From assembly GCA_001724275.1 (NCBI GenBank), contig MEDZ01000029.1, positions 16,126-80,125 of the forward strand: 64,000 bases of DNA, read 5' to 3'. Positions 18,052 to 26,766 of the stretch are shown piece by piece. How positions within the stretch are numbered: position 1 is the stretch's first letter; each line of letters begins with the position of its first letter. Made by a program: the position numbers and the translations under genes. The DNA comes from Gemmatimonadetes bacterium SCN 70-22 (GTDB lineage: Bacteria; Gemmatimonadota; Gemmatimonadetes; Gemmatimonadales; Gemmatimonadaceae). The notes beneath the pieces are model-generated. The model saw nothing but the letters and a program-made list of their open reading frames with translations, ran no database searches and was not told the origin of the DNA.

Positions 18052-20469
18052 TCAGGGCCACGGGAGCGGGATCACGGCGAACCGCGAACGGGCGGCGGGA
18101 TCGTCCTCCCCGGCGAAGTAGCGGGCAATCTCGCGCCGGGCGCTGGCCCGCAGCGCCTGGTCGCCGACGCTCCCCCCGCTCATGGCCGCCATCCGGGCGT
18201 CGAGTTGCTGCAGCTGCCACTCCGCCGCCTGGCGCACCTCGGCGAGCGCCTGCTTGTCACCCGCGCGGTCGAGCAGCGTGTTGAGCACGACGCGCTGTAC
18301 CGTGCGCCGCAGCACCTGCGCCGCCGGCTCCCCGTCAGGCGCAGCCCCCCACGTGCGGTCGACGACCGTCTTCAGCACCTCGTCCAGGGTGGGGAGCCCG
18401 CGGTCACGCGCGGCGAACTGCGCCACGCGCGCCAGCCGCTCGCGATGCAGCACCCCCTCGATCACCTCGGTGGCCAGCCCGCCGGCCAGCGAGATCTGGT
18501 CGAAGGCGGGGCCTCCCGCCGACCCGATCCACTCGAACGACTGGTCGCCGCCGTAGGGGACGGGGGGGATGAGCCTCATCACGCGCTCCGGGACCTGCAG
18601 CTCCGCGGGCTCGAGGGCGTCGAGCGCCATCCGCAGCGCCCGGCGCTGCGACTCGGCGGGGAGGATGGTCGTCGGTGCCTGCCCGTCACCGCGCATCGCA
18701 TAACGATAGTCCATCCCGCCCACGTACTTCACCAGCCCTTCCAGCGAATAGCGGTGATGCAGGTAGACGTGCGCGAAGCGCATGTTGAGCAGATACATCG
18801 GCTCGCCGGGCTCGAGGGCGCGCTCGTCGAACTTGTCGATGGCGATGCGGCGCACCGTGCTCGTCCGCTCGACGGCGTCGAACATCGTCTTCCCCTCGAC
18901 CCAGCGCGTCACCTCGGGGATCGATCCCGTCGCATCGGCATCCTGGTCGGCGACGAAGCGAACGTCGCGATCGAGCATCTCCTTGATGATCTTCGCGAGT
19001 CCCGCCCGCTCGCTCGCCGCGTCCGGGTACCAGGTGTGACCGTAGCGGATGGCCAGCGAGTCCCACGCCCCGGCAAACGGCGCATAGGCCTGGCGCAGGT
19101 CGAGGGTGCCGCGCGCGTCCACCGTGATGAGCGGGAAGGGATAGTCCATCACGCTCGACCGTCCCTGGGTGTGGGCGATGTAGTTGTGCGACATCCCCAG
19201 CGTGTGGCCGATCTCGTGCGCCACATGCTGGCGGCGCCGCATCATCGCGAAGTCCTCGGCGCTCACATTGAGCCCCGACGGCCCTGCCGCCGGGACGAGC
19301 CCTGCATAGATGTTGTAGTCGACCAGGGAGCGCCAGGCGTCCATGCGGACCACCGTCCGGAGGATCTCGCCGGTGCGCGGGTCACCGAGCGACGGCCCCA
19401 CGCTCGGTCCGGGAAGGTTGCGATGCACCCAGTAGATCATGTTGTAGCGTGCATCCATCGGGTCGGCCCCGGCCGGGAGGTCGCGCACCTGGAAGGCGTT
19501 CTTCCACCCAGCCCCCTCGAAGACCTTGTTCCACCACATCCCCCCCTCGCGGAACGCCGAGCGGTAGGGTTCGGGGATGGCGGGGTCGAGGTAGTAGACG
19601 ATCGGCTGCACCGGCTCCGTGAGCTGGCCGCGCAGGTAGGCGGCCGGGTCCTTCGGCACCAGGCGCCAGCGCGCCGCATAGCCGGCGCGATAGGTCCCGT
19701 CCAATCCCTGCCCGAAGTCGTTGAACTGCTGCCCGAAGAGCCCCGCGCGCGAGTCGGCCTGGCGAGGGCGGAACCCCTGCGTGTCGGGGAGGGCCACCAG
19801 CGAGTGGTGCACCTCGAAGGTCGGCGAGGCGGCATCGGGGGCGGCGCGGCGCAGCGCGAAGCCGGGATTGTCCACCGCGAAGGTCAGGACGGCGTGGATC
19901 TCCGTGTTGCGCGGGAACGCCCTGGTGCGCGAGGGGTCGATCCAGCTGCGATTGGCGTCCACTCGCCCGTTCCCCTGCTGCGAACGCCTGATGCTCTCGG
20001 CGATGCCGTACGTGTCGCTCAGGAAGAGCGCGGTCGCGTCGGCGACCAGGACGCCGTTTGCCTCCGACTCGATGGGGAAGGCGGCGACCACGGTGGTCGG
20101 GAACGCCTCGGCGGCGCCCCGCTGTCCGGCAGGGTCGGCGCCTAACGCGCGCGCCTGGTAGTTGTCGCGCACCATCACCACGCGCTTGCCGCGGCGCTCC
20201 AGCCGCACCACCACGCTCGCCCCGGTCTGCCCGCGGTCGAGCCCGAGCGCCGGGACGCCCGCGCCCGTCGCCAGGACGCTCTGGTGCAGGAAATCCTTCC
20301 CCAGCCGCTCGGGGGTGATCTCGAGGAGGACCTTGTTGCGGTCCTGGTCGACGCGGACGCCGATGAACGGAGCGTCGGCGCCCCCCTGGGCCAGGGCGTG
20401 GCGAGCGGGCGCGACGGCCATCAGGGCGATCGCGAGGAAGACGTGGAGTCGGCGTGTCGAGCGTGGCAT
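18052..20469 (-). CDS. secreted zinc metalloprotease (DUF5117/DUF4953 type)
   Basis: An 805-residue exported protein (signal peptide ending HALAQ). The extended zinc motif HEIGHTLGMSH at 418-428 is of the metzincin type (HExxHxxGxxH). The domain before it, with repeated beta-strands such as FIGVRVDQDRNKVLLEI, corresponds to DUF5117, and the zinc domain plus helical C-terminus to DUF4953, as in large secreted proteases of Gemmatimonadota and Bacteroidota. ATG 20469 is chosen because it begins the signal peptide; an ATG at 20517 would add 16 residues. Neither has a Shine-Dalgarno sequence. Proteolysis of extracellular proteins is the likely role. Confidence 0.88.
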   Translation of the reverse strand: MPRSTRRLHVFLAIALMAVAPARHALAQGGADAPFIGVRVDQDRNKVLLEITPERLGKDFLHQSVLATGAGVPALGLDRGQTGASVVVRLERRGKRVVMVRDNYQARALGADPAGQRGAAEAFPTTVVAAFPIESEANGVLVADATALFLSDTYGIAESIRRSQQGNGRVDANRSWIDPSRTRAFPRNTEIHAVLTFAVDNPGFALRRAAPDAASPTFEVHHSLVALPDTQGFRPRQADSRAGLFGQQFNDFGQGLDGTYRAGYAARWRLVPKDPAAYLRGQLTEPVQPIVYYLDPAIPEPYRSAFREGGMWWNKVFEGAGWKNAFQVRDLPAGADPMDARYNMIYWVHRNLPGPSVGPSLGDPRTGEILRTVVRMDAWRSLVDYNIYAGLVPAAGPSGLNVSAEDFAMMRRRQHVAHEIGHTLGMSHNYIAHTQGRSSVMDYPFPLITVDARGTLDLRQAYAPFAGAWDSLAIRYGHTWYPDAASERAGLAKIIKEMLDRDVRFVADQDADATGSIPEVTRWVEGKTMFDAVERTSTVRRIAIDKFDERALEPGEPMYLLNMRFAHVYLHHRYSLEGLVKYVGGMDYRYAMRGDGQAPTTILPAESQRRALRMALDALEPAELQVPERVMRLIPPVPYGGDQSFEWIGSAGGPAFDQISLAGGLATEVIEGVLHRERLARVAQFAARDRGLPTLDEVLKTVVDRTWGAAPDGEPAAQVLRRTVQRVVLNTLLDRAGDKQALAEVRQAAEWQLQQLDARMAAMSGGSVGDQALRASARREIARYFAGEDDPAARSRFAVIPLPWP

Positions 20470-20645
20470 GGGAGCGACGGTGGCGGCGACCGGAGCCGCG
20501 TTCTCGGGATGTGGCATCGTGGCGCGGAACCTCGAACGCCGGGACGATGCCTGGGATAAAGTGCTGGCGTGTCGCGCCATCGGCCAGCGGTGGCGCGCGC
20601 ATTCCCGCACCATACATTCGGAGTCCATTCCGCCGCTTCCTCGCC

Positions 20646-20831
20646 ATGCCGCACTTCCGGACCGCCGCGCTGCGCGGTGCGCTCGTCGCCGCCACGGTCG
20701 CGGCACCCGCCTCCGCCCAGCCGCCGCGCGTCGAGGGGAGCGGCGAACGCGCAGGCGTTCGCCATCCCACCGTGTGCACCTTGGGCCACCGCACCCCCTT
20801 CGGCGGCGATGACGGGGCGACGAGCGAGTGA
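20646..20831 (+). CDS. putative 61-residue secreted peptide overlapping the polymerase start
   Basis: ATG 20646 opens a 61-codon frame whose first 24 residues form a good signal peptide (basic n-region, Ala/Val core, PASA cleavage site). The mature peptide would be about 37 residues, with one cysteine and an acidic C-terminus (GGDDGATSE). Its TGA stop overlaps the GTG start of the polymerase gene (GTGA), the same coupling seen at several clear gene pairs in this window, which argues that it is real and feeds ribosomes to the polymerase. There is no homologue I recognise and no ribosome binding site, so it could be fortuitous. Confidence 0.45.
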   Translation: MPHFRTAALRGALVAATVAAPASAQPPRVEGSGERAGVRHPTVCTLGHRTPFGGDDGATSE

Positions 20832-23230
20832 CTCGATCGCGCGACGACTGGTTGTGGGGATGGGATGACACGCCGGGCATCGTCTCGGTGTGGGGCGAGG
20901 CCGACGGGCGCATCACGCTCTGGCGCCGACTGCCCGACGGCGGCGAACTGGTGCGCGAATCGGTGGCCTTTCGACCGTGGCTCCTCGTTTCCCACCTGGA
21001 GGACGTGCGCCACCTGGGCGACCGGCTCGTCCCGTCGGGCGGCGCGATTCCGCGCCGGGGGCGCGGGCCCGATGCGGTGACGTGGCGCGAACTGGACGGC
21101 GCGGGTGAGCTGCGCTACCTGCTGCGCGCCCGGAGCCTGGCGACGCTGACGAACGCGGTGCTGCACGGAGCGTCCAGGCGCCTGGGGCATCCCCTGCGAC
21201 ACGTGCGCGAACTGGGGGACGGGGCGTTGCTCCTCCTCCCGCCCGAGGAGCAATACCTGGTGGCGACGGGGCGCAGCTACTTTCGCGACCTCCCGTTCGA
21301 GCGGCTGCAACGCCTGCAGGTGGACCTGGAGACGACGGGACTCGACCCGGGACGCGACCGGATCTTCATGGCCGCGGTGCGGCTGCCGTCAGGGGCAACG
21401 AGGCTGCTCGAGGCGCCGACGGTCGACGACGCCGGCGAGGCGGCGCTCATCCGGCAGCTGGTGGCGACGATCGCCGCCGCCGACCCCGACGTCATCGAGA
21501 ACCACAACCTGCACGGTTTCGACCTCCCCTTCCTGGCCGAGCGCTCGCGGAGACTTCGCGTCCCGTTGGCGCTGGGGCGCATCGGCGCCCCGGGCCTTCG
21601 CGAGCGGGCGGCCATGCGCGGCGCCATGGCCAGCGGCGCCGCGGCAGGCGGTGCCACCCGGCAGCGCATCCGGTACGTGATTCCCGGGCGCGAGCTCATC
21701 GACACGCTCGACGCCGTCCGGCGGCACGACTTCTCGTCGCGCGACCTGCCGGGCCACGGCCTCAAGGCGGTGGCCCGGCATTTCGGGCTGGCGCGCGACG
21801 ACCGGGTGGAGATCCGGGGCGACCGCATCTTCGCCGTCTACCAGCAGGACCCCGGCCGAGTGCGTCGTTATGCGGCCAGCGATGTCGAGGAGGTCGAGGG
21901 GCTCGCCCGCCTCCTGGGCGGGGCGGCCTTCGCCCTCGCCCGCATGGTGCCGCGCCGATACGAGCGCGTGGCCGACGCGGGTGCCGCCACCGGCGTCATC
22001 GATCCGCTCCTGGTGCGCGCCTACCTGCGCGCCGGCGTGGCCCTCCCGGCGCATGCGCCGGCGTCGCCCATCGAGCACACCGGCGCCGCGTTGCACCTGT
22101 TCGCCGCCGGGGTCGCCCATCGCGTGGTCAAGGCCGACGTGGCCTCGCTGTACCCGTCGCTCATGCGCGCCTATCGCATCGGCCCGGCGCGCGACCACCT
22201 GCGGGCGCTCCTCACCCTCGTCGACGCCCTCGTGACCCAGCGACTGGAGGCCAAGGCCCTGGCGCGGCAGGCCCCGGCCGGGTCGGCCGAACGCTTCACC
22301 CACGAGGCGGTATCGGCGGCGATGAAGATCGTCGTCAACTCCGCCTACGGATACCTTGCGGCTGGCGGAGGCCTGACCCGGTTTGCCGACGTGCGGGCGG
22401 CCAACGAGGTCACGCGGCGGGGGCGCGAGCTGCTCGAGCTCCTGTGCCGCGAGCTGGCGGCGCGCGGCGTCACCCTCCTCGAGGCCGACACCGACGGCGT
22501 CTACTTCGCCGTCCCCGAGGGATGGCGCGAGGACGACGAGCGGCGCGTGGTCGCCGAGGTCGCCGCCCTCCTCCCGCCACGCGTGCAGCTGGAGTTCGAG
22601 GGGCGCTACGCCGCCATGCTCTCGCACGAACCCAAGAACTACGCCCTCCTCACCTACGCCGGGACGCTCCACCTGCGCGGGGTCGCCTTCCGCTCGAGCC
22701 GTACCGAGCCCTTCGCCATGGACTTCCTGCGACGTGCCATCGCGGCGCTGCTTCGCGGCGACGTCGAGGGGGTGCGCGCCGAGTACCTGTCGACGGCGGC
22801 GCGCCTGCGTGAGCGCCGGTACGAGACACGCGAGGTGTCGTCCCGCGTCCGCCTCACCAAGTCGCCCGCCGAGTACCACGCCGTGCGTGACCGGCGGCGC
22901 GAACTGGCGTACGAGGCGATGCTCGCCAGCGGGCGTGCGACCTGGAACGTGGGCGAGCGCGTGCGGATCTATCGCACCGCCACGGGACACGGGGGCGTGG
23001 TACGCGAGCACGACGCCGACGAGCACGCCCCTCCCGACCCGCGCGACTACGACGTGGCGCACTACCAGCGCCTGCTGCGCGAGACGTATGCGGCGCGGCT
23101 CGCGCGCGCCTTCACCCCCGGCGACTTCGCCACGGTCTTCGCCGACCCCGAGCAGCCGTCGCTGTGGAGCGGCGCACTGGCTGGGGTGCGCCCGATGTTG
23201 GCGCCGGTGCGACCGGCACGCGCATACTAG
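20828..23230 (+). CDS. family B DNA polymerase with 3'-5' exonuclease domain
   Basis: An 800-residue replicative-type polymerase with every signature motif. Exo I is DLETTGLD (D166, E168), Exo II NHNLHGFD (N227, D232) and Exo III YAASD (Y348, D352). Polymerase motif A is DVASLYPSLM (D437), motif B KIVVNSAYG (K500, N504, Y507) and motif C DTD (554-556). Both activities should therefore be intact, suggesting proofreading DNA synthesis, probably in repair or lesion bypass as for E. coli Pol II. Length fits cellular archaeal-type PolB rather than protein-primed phage enzymes. The start is GTG 20828, overlapping the upstream TGA. No integrase, Cas1 or terminal repeats are nearby, so a mobile-element origin is not supported. 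Confidence 0.92.
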   Translation: MTRSRDDWLWGWDDTPGIVSVWGEADGRITLWRRLPDGGELVRESVAFRPWLLVSHLEDVRHLGDRLVPSGGAIPRRGRGPDAVTWRELDGAGELRYLLRARSLATLTNAVLHGASRRLGHPLRHVRELGDGALLLLPPEEQYLVATGRSYFRDLPFERLQRLQVDLETTGLDPGRDRIFMAAVRLPSGATRLLEAPTVDDAGEAALIRQLVATIAAADPDVIENHNLHGFDLPFLAERSRRLRVPLALGRIGAPGLRERAAMRGAMASGAAAGGATRQRIRYVIPGRELIDTLDAVRRHDFSSRDLPGHGLKAVARHFGLARDDRVEIRGDRIFAVYQQDPGRVRRYAASDVEEVEGLARLLGGAAFALARMVPRRYERVADAGAATGVIDPLLVRAYLRAGVALPAHAPASPIEHTGAALHLFAAGVAHRVVKADVASLYPSLMRAYRIGPARDHLRALLTLVDALVTQRLEAKALARQAPAGSAERFTHEAVSAAMKIVVNSAYGYLAAGGGLTRFADVRAANEVTRRGRELLELLCRELAARGVTLLEADTDGVYFAVPEGWREDDERRVVAEVAALLPPRVQLEFEGRYAAMLSHEPKNYALLTYAGTLHLRGVAFRSSRTEPFAMDFLRRAIAALLRGDVEGVRAEYLSTAARLRERRYETREVSSRVRLTKSPAEYHAVRDRRRELAYEAMLASGRATWNVGERVRIYRTATGHGGVVREHDADEHAPPDPRDYDVAHYQRLLRETYAARLARAFTPGDFATVFADPEQPSLWSGALAGVRPMLAPVRPARAY

Positions 23231-23292
23231 CCCGTGCCGGCGCACGGCACACGTCACGGTTCCGGCGCTCCCACCCTCGACCCGACGGGCCG

Positions 23293-23376
23293 CCTCACGC
23301 GGTGCCTCACGCGGTGCCTGGCGCGGTGCCTCACGCAATGTCTCACGCGGTGCCTCACGTGGTGCCTAACGTGGCG
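23293..23376. repeat. seven-copy 12-bp tandem repeat
   Basis: Seven consecutive 12-mers with consensus CCTCACGCGGTG: two perfect copies (23293-23316), then CCTGGCGCGGTG, CCTCACGCAATG, TCTCACGCGGTG, CCTCACGTGGTG and CCTAACGTGGCG. The array fills most of the gap between the convergent polymerase and metallo-beta-lactamase-fold genes, and its last unit contains the TAG stop of the latter. Copies are direct, so this is a minisatellite and not a hairpin terminator or CRISPR array. Confidence 0.9.
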
Positions 23377-24874
23377 CGGGGACGAACTCCGTCCACGCGA
23401 TCGCCGGCCGCGCCTGGACGGAGAAGAGCGAATCGACCGGCAACCCCTCGCGCGCCACCGCCCGCCGCAGCTCGATCGCCGGCGTCCGGAAGTACCCCTT
23501 CTGCTGGCGGTCGGCGAAGACGAGGTCCGAGCCGTACAGCAGCTTGTGCCCGGGGAAATACGCCATCACCATCCGCTCCGCGTACGCCCCCCCGACGGGA
23601 TGGAGCTCGATCCGGTTGGTCCCCGTCCCGATCACGGTCCTGCGGTTGACGGGGATGAACCGCGGCGCGCGCGGCGCGCGCTGCAGGCGATCGGGATGCG
23701 AGGCGTGCGACGACTTCACCACCCGCGTCAGGAACGGGATGCTGCGCGCGTGGACGTAGATGGGGATGCCGCGCGCCACCGCCTCGCGCACCCCACCCAC
23801 GTGCGCCCACGGATCCGACGACATCACGATCGCCTTCACCGGGAGCGCCGGATACTTCGCCGCGAGGTAGTCGAGCACCTGGCCCAGGTACCGTCCCGTG
23901 AGGTGCGCCTCGAACAGGATGATCCCGTCGTCCTGGCGCACGGCCGTCATCGTCCAGAAGTCGCGCATCCGGATGATCCCCTCGCGCAGCTCCTCCGGCT
24001 CGCCGCGACTTCCGAAGGCGAAGTTGGGGGGGCTGTTGCGCGCGTTGTCACGGTACAGGGCGCGCAGCGAGTCCGAGACGACGAAGAGGCCGGCCGGCAG
24101 CTCGGCCGCCTCCAGGGCGACGGTCGCGATGGTCATGTCGCGCAGCAGCTCGCCGTCGAGCGTGACGCGGTACTGATGGGGCCACCACACCTCGCCGGCT
24201 TCCGCCGTCCAGTTGTCGTAGTCCGCGCGCAGGCGCACGTCGCCGAAGGGGGCGCGGCGGAAGTCGTGCGCGAACTCGCCATGCAGCTCCACCGCCACCG
24301 GCAGGTGCGAGTCGCGCGAGAGCTCGATCGACATCCGCCGCCCCTCCCACGGGAACGACACGACGTCGTGCACCACCCCGTGCCGCACCACGGGGCGCTC
24401 GAGCCGGAGCGCGGCGGATGCCGCCGCCAGCTGCAGCGCGCGGTCGGGATGCATCGCCACGTACGCCGACAGGTCGTCGTGGAACATCGGGAGCGCGGGC
24501 ATCTCGTTCGTCCCCTGCCTGAGGGTCACGACGCTGTCGGTCAGGAGGGTGATGCGCTCGGGCGAGTTCCCGGCGGCGCCCAGCGATACCTCGGTGCGCC
24601 GCAGGCGGGTGCCGCCCGCCGGCCGGAGCTCGGTGAAGCGGCTGTAGGACACGCGCCAGGGCCCCTCGGGGCGCTCGGCGTTGCCGATCATGTACTCGTG
24701 CATGACGCCCGTCGTGGCCACGGCGCGGGCCTGGGCAATCGCCTCGCCCCCGATGGCCGCCTGCGCCTGGCGGACCAGTGCGGCGGCATCGGCGCGCTGC
24801 GCGACGGCGCCTCGGGAAACGGCAGCAGACGCGGCGATGACGGCCGCGGCGAAGATCAGTCGGTGGCGGTGCAT
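23366..24874 (-). CDS. exported metallo-beta-lactamase-fold protein with degenerate metal site
   Basis: A 502-residue protein with a signal peptide (to about residue 26). The C-terminal 220 residues follow the MBL fold: the strand-loop corresponding to HxHxDH reads SSDPWAH (352-358), so only the final histidine H358 remains and the metal ligands are replaced by Ser, Pro and Ala. The later segment MAYFPGHKLLYGSDLVF keeps the structural GD-like aspartate. The N-terminal 270 residues are beta-rich and resemble the outer-membrane-lipoprotein-like domain preceding MBL domains in related exported proteins. Hydrolase activity is therefore doubtful. GAGGAG precedes ATG 24874. The last codons lie in the 12-bp repeat array. 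Confidence 0.75.
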   Translation of the reverse strand: MHRHRLIFAAAVIAASAAVSRGAVAQRADAAALVRQAQAAIGGEAIAQARAVATTGVMHEYMIGNAERPEGPWRVSYSRFTELRPAGGTRLRRTEVSLGAAGNSPERITLLTDSVVTLRQGTNEMPALPMFHDDLSAYVAMHPDRALQLAAASAALRLERPVVRHGVVHDVVSFPWEGRRMSIELSRDSHLPVAVELHGEFAHDFRRAPFGDVRLRADYDNWTAEAGEVWWPHQYRVTLDGELLRDMTIATVALEAAELPAGLFVVSDSLRALYRDNARNSPPNFAFGSRGEPEELREGIIRMRDFWTMTAVRQDDGIILFEAHLTGRYLGQVLDYLAAKYPALPVKAIVMSSDPWAHVGGVREAVARGIPIYVHARSIPFLTRVVKSSHASHPDRLQRAPRAPRFIPVNRRTVIGTGTNRIELHPVGGAYAERMVMAYFPGHKLLYGSDLVFADRQQKGYFRTPAIELRRAVAREGLPVDSLFSVQARPAIAWTEFVPAPR

Positions 24875-24929
24875 GGCTCCTCGGGGTTGGGCACGCGCAA
24901 CCTACGCCCTCCGGTTCCCGCGGATGCAC

Positions 24930-24966
24930 GCCGTGTCGCGAACGGTCGATGCCGTGTCGCGAACGG
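24930..24966. repeat. 16-bp direct repeat at 21-bp spacing
   Basis: GCCGTGTCGCGAACGG occurs at 24930-24945 and 24951-24966, two helical turns apart, between the LytTR regulator stop and the start of the metallo-beta-lactamase-fold gene. LytTR proteins bind pairs of direct repeats spaced by about two turns, so an operator for the adjacent regulator is possible; this is inference. Confidence 0.5.
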
Positions 24967-24976
24967 CCGGCGTGGC

Positions 24977-25690
24977 TCAGCCGATCGCGCGCGCGCGGAG
25001 GGCCGCGTCCACGTCGTCCCAGCGGCGCCGGCTCACCGGGATCGCCGCCCCGCCCGCCAGCTGCAGCTCGCGCTTGCCGCCCGGACGCACCCGCACCGCC
25101 ATCACCCGGTCGAGGCGCACGATGTAGCCGCGGTGCACGCGCACGAAGCGCGCATCCAGCTCGCGCTCGAGCGCCTCGAGCGCCCGCCTGACGAGAAGCT
25201 TCCTCCCCCCGGCGTGCACCGCCGCGTACACGTCATCGGCCTCGATATAGTCCACCTCGTCGAGCCGCACGATCACGTCGCGGTCGCGCACGCGCGCCAC
25301 CAGGTGGCGCCCGGGGCGCGTCGCCTCCGCGCCGAGCCGCTCGCGCACCCGGGCCACCGCGCGATCGAGCCGATCCTGCACCACCGGCTTGGTGATGTAG
25401 TCCACGGGCTCCGCGTCGTAGGCGGGGAGCGCGAACGCCTCGTACGCGGTCACGAAGACGACCAGGGGGCGCCCCGCCTCACGCCCCGCGGCCAGCTCCA
25501 GCCCGCTCATGCCCGGCATGCGGATGTCGAGGAAGACGACGTCCGGCGCATCCGTCGCCATCCACGCGCGCGCCTCGACCGCATCGCCGCACTCGGCGAT
25601 CACCTCCACGTCGGGGTGCGCGGCCAGGAGCTGCCGCATGGCCCGGCGCGAGAGCGGCTCGTCGTCGACGACGAGGGCGCGGATCGTCAT
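24977..25690 (-). CDS. LytTR-family response regulator
   Basis: A 237-residue two-domain regulator. The receiver (1-115) has acidic D9/D10, phospho-acceptor D55 in FLDIRMPG, T81 and K101. The LytTR DNA-binding domain (about 135-235) has VDYIEADDVYAAVH, RALEALERELD and FVRVHRGYIV, all hallmarks of the family. Its start overlaps the stop of the LytS-type kinase upstream by ATGA. A 16-bp direct repeat just downstream (24930-24966) could be a binding site near the metallo-beta-lactamase-fold gene. The regulon is unknown. Confidence 0.93.
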   Translation of the reverse strand: MTIRALVVDDEPLSRRAMRQLLAAHPDVEVIAECGDAVEARAWMATDAPDVVFLDIRMPGMSGLELAAGREAGRPLVVFVTAYEAFALPAYDAEPVDYITKPVVQDRLDRAVARVRERLGAEATRPGRHLVARVRDRDVIVRLDEVDYIEADDVYAAVHAGGRKLLVRRALEALERELDARFVRVHRGYIVRLDRVMAVRVRPGGKRELQLAGGAAIPVSRRRWDDVDAALRARAIG

Positions 25691-26766
25691 GCGCCGCGCC
25701 GGAAGGGGAGGGTGACGGTGGCCACTGCCCCCGTTCCCCCCGGCGGCGTCGCCAGCGTGAGGGTCCCGCCCGCGCCGTACAAGCGCTGCAATCGCGCCCG
25801 CGTATTGGCGACCCCGACCCCGGTCCCTCCCGCCGTCGCCGAGACCGCCGGGCCGTCGTTGGCCACCACGAGCCGAAGAGTGTCGCCCTCCGCGCACGCC
25901 GAGATGCGCACCGTCCCTCCCGCGCGCGCCTGGCTCACGCCGTGCTTGATCGCGTTCTCCACCAGGGGCTGCAGCACGAACGTCGGCACCGGGGCCGACC
26001 CCAGGTCGTCGGGGACCTCGATCGCGACCCGCAGCCGGTCGCCCAGGCGCAACTGCTCGATGTCGAGGTAGCGCCCGATGAACGCCAGCTCCTGCGCCAG
26101 CGTCACCTCGTGCGCGGGGTCGCGCAGCGCGCCGCGCAGGAGGTCGCTCAGCTGCGCCAGCGCGCGCACGGCCTCGTCGTTGGACCGGTCGCGGATGAGC
26201 GCCATCACCGCGTTGAGGGCGTTGAAGAGGAAGTGTGGCTGCAGCTGCATGCGGAGGGCGTGCACCTGCGCCTCGCTCAGCTGCGCCTCGAGCCGTGCCG
26301 CGTCGCGCTCGCGCTCGCGCAGTTCGAGCGTCGCGAAGAGCAGGTAGCCGATGGCGAGGATCCCGAAGTAGGCCACGACGCTGGCCGGGAGCCCCCCCAG
26401 GAACCAGTTGCGGACCGAGACGGGGAACGAGTACGGCGAGGGGCGCAGGACGTGGTTGACGGCGGCGTTGACCACGGCCACCAGCGCGGCGCAGGCCGTC
26501 GCCGACAGCAGGTGTAACGCCGCCGCCGCCGGACGCACCGGACGACAGGCGCGCCAGCGGCTTCCCAGCCGCAGGACCACGGGCGTCAGGAGCGCCCACG
26601 CATACCATCCGGGCGCCTGCGTCAGGAAGGCCCGCGCGAACGACAGCGGGCGCGCCCCCATGCGCGAGAAGACGACCGTCTCGATCGTCGCCAGCAGGGC
26701 CGGGATCGACCAGAGGGCGACGAGGAGGGAAAGCGACGGGCGGGGGACGGGCGACGAGGGGGGCAT
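25687..26766 (-). CDS. LytS-family sensor histidine kinase
   Basis: A 359-residue membrane kinase with about four hydrophobic segments in the first 150 residues (near 12-33, 52-68, 82-104, 124-147). The His_kinase domain follows, with H178 in QLQPHFLFNALN, N271 in VENAIKHG and a GGTGVGVANTRARL ATP lid. It is organised like the pair at the left edge but shares little sequence in the membrane part, so it probably senses another signal. The ATG directly abuts a perfect 11-bp inverted repeat (26767-26799), leaving no room for a normal Shine-Dalgarno sequence. Confidence 0.9.
   Translation of the reverse strand: MPPSSPVPRPSLSLLVALWSIPALLATIETVVFSRMGARPLSFARAFLTQAPGWYAWALLTPVVLRLGSRWRACRPVRPAAAALHLLSATACAALVAVVNAAVNHVLRPSPYSFPVSVRNWFLGGLPASVVAYFGILAIGYLLFATLELRERERDAARLEAQLSEAQVHALRMQLQPHFLFNALNAVMALIRDRSNDEAVRALAQLSDLLRGALRDPAHEVTLAQELAFIGRYLDIEQLRLGDRLRVAIEVPDDLGSAPVPTFVLQPLVENAIKHGVSQARAGGTVRISACAEGDTLRLVVANDGPAVSATAGGTGVGVANTRARLQRLYGAGGTLTLATPPGGTGAVATVTLPFRRGA

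Noticed and set aside
23293..23376. CRISPR array
   Set aside because: The 12-bp units are directly adjacent with no spacers and no cas genes are in the window.
20470..24874. Casposon or other self-synthesising element around the family B polymerase
   Set aside because: No Cas1, integrase, protein-primer or terminal inverted repeats were seen within the neighbouring genes.
23234..26071. A 945-codon plus-strand frame across the metallo-beta-lactamase-fold and LytTR/LytS genes
   Set aside because: It overlaps three well-supported minus-strand genes and reads as Arg/His/Pro-rich antisense sequence.
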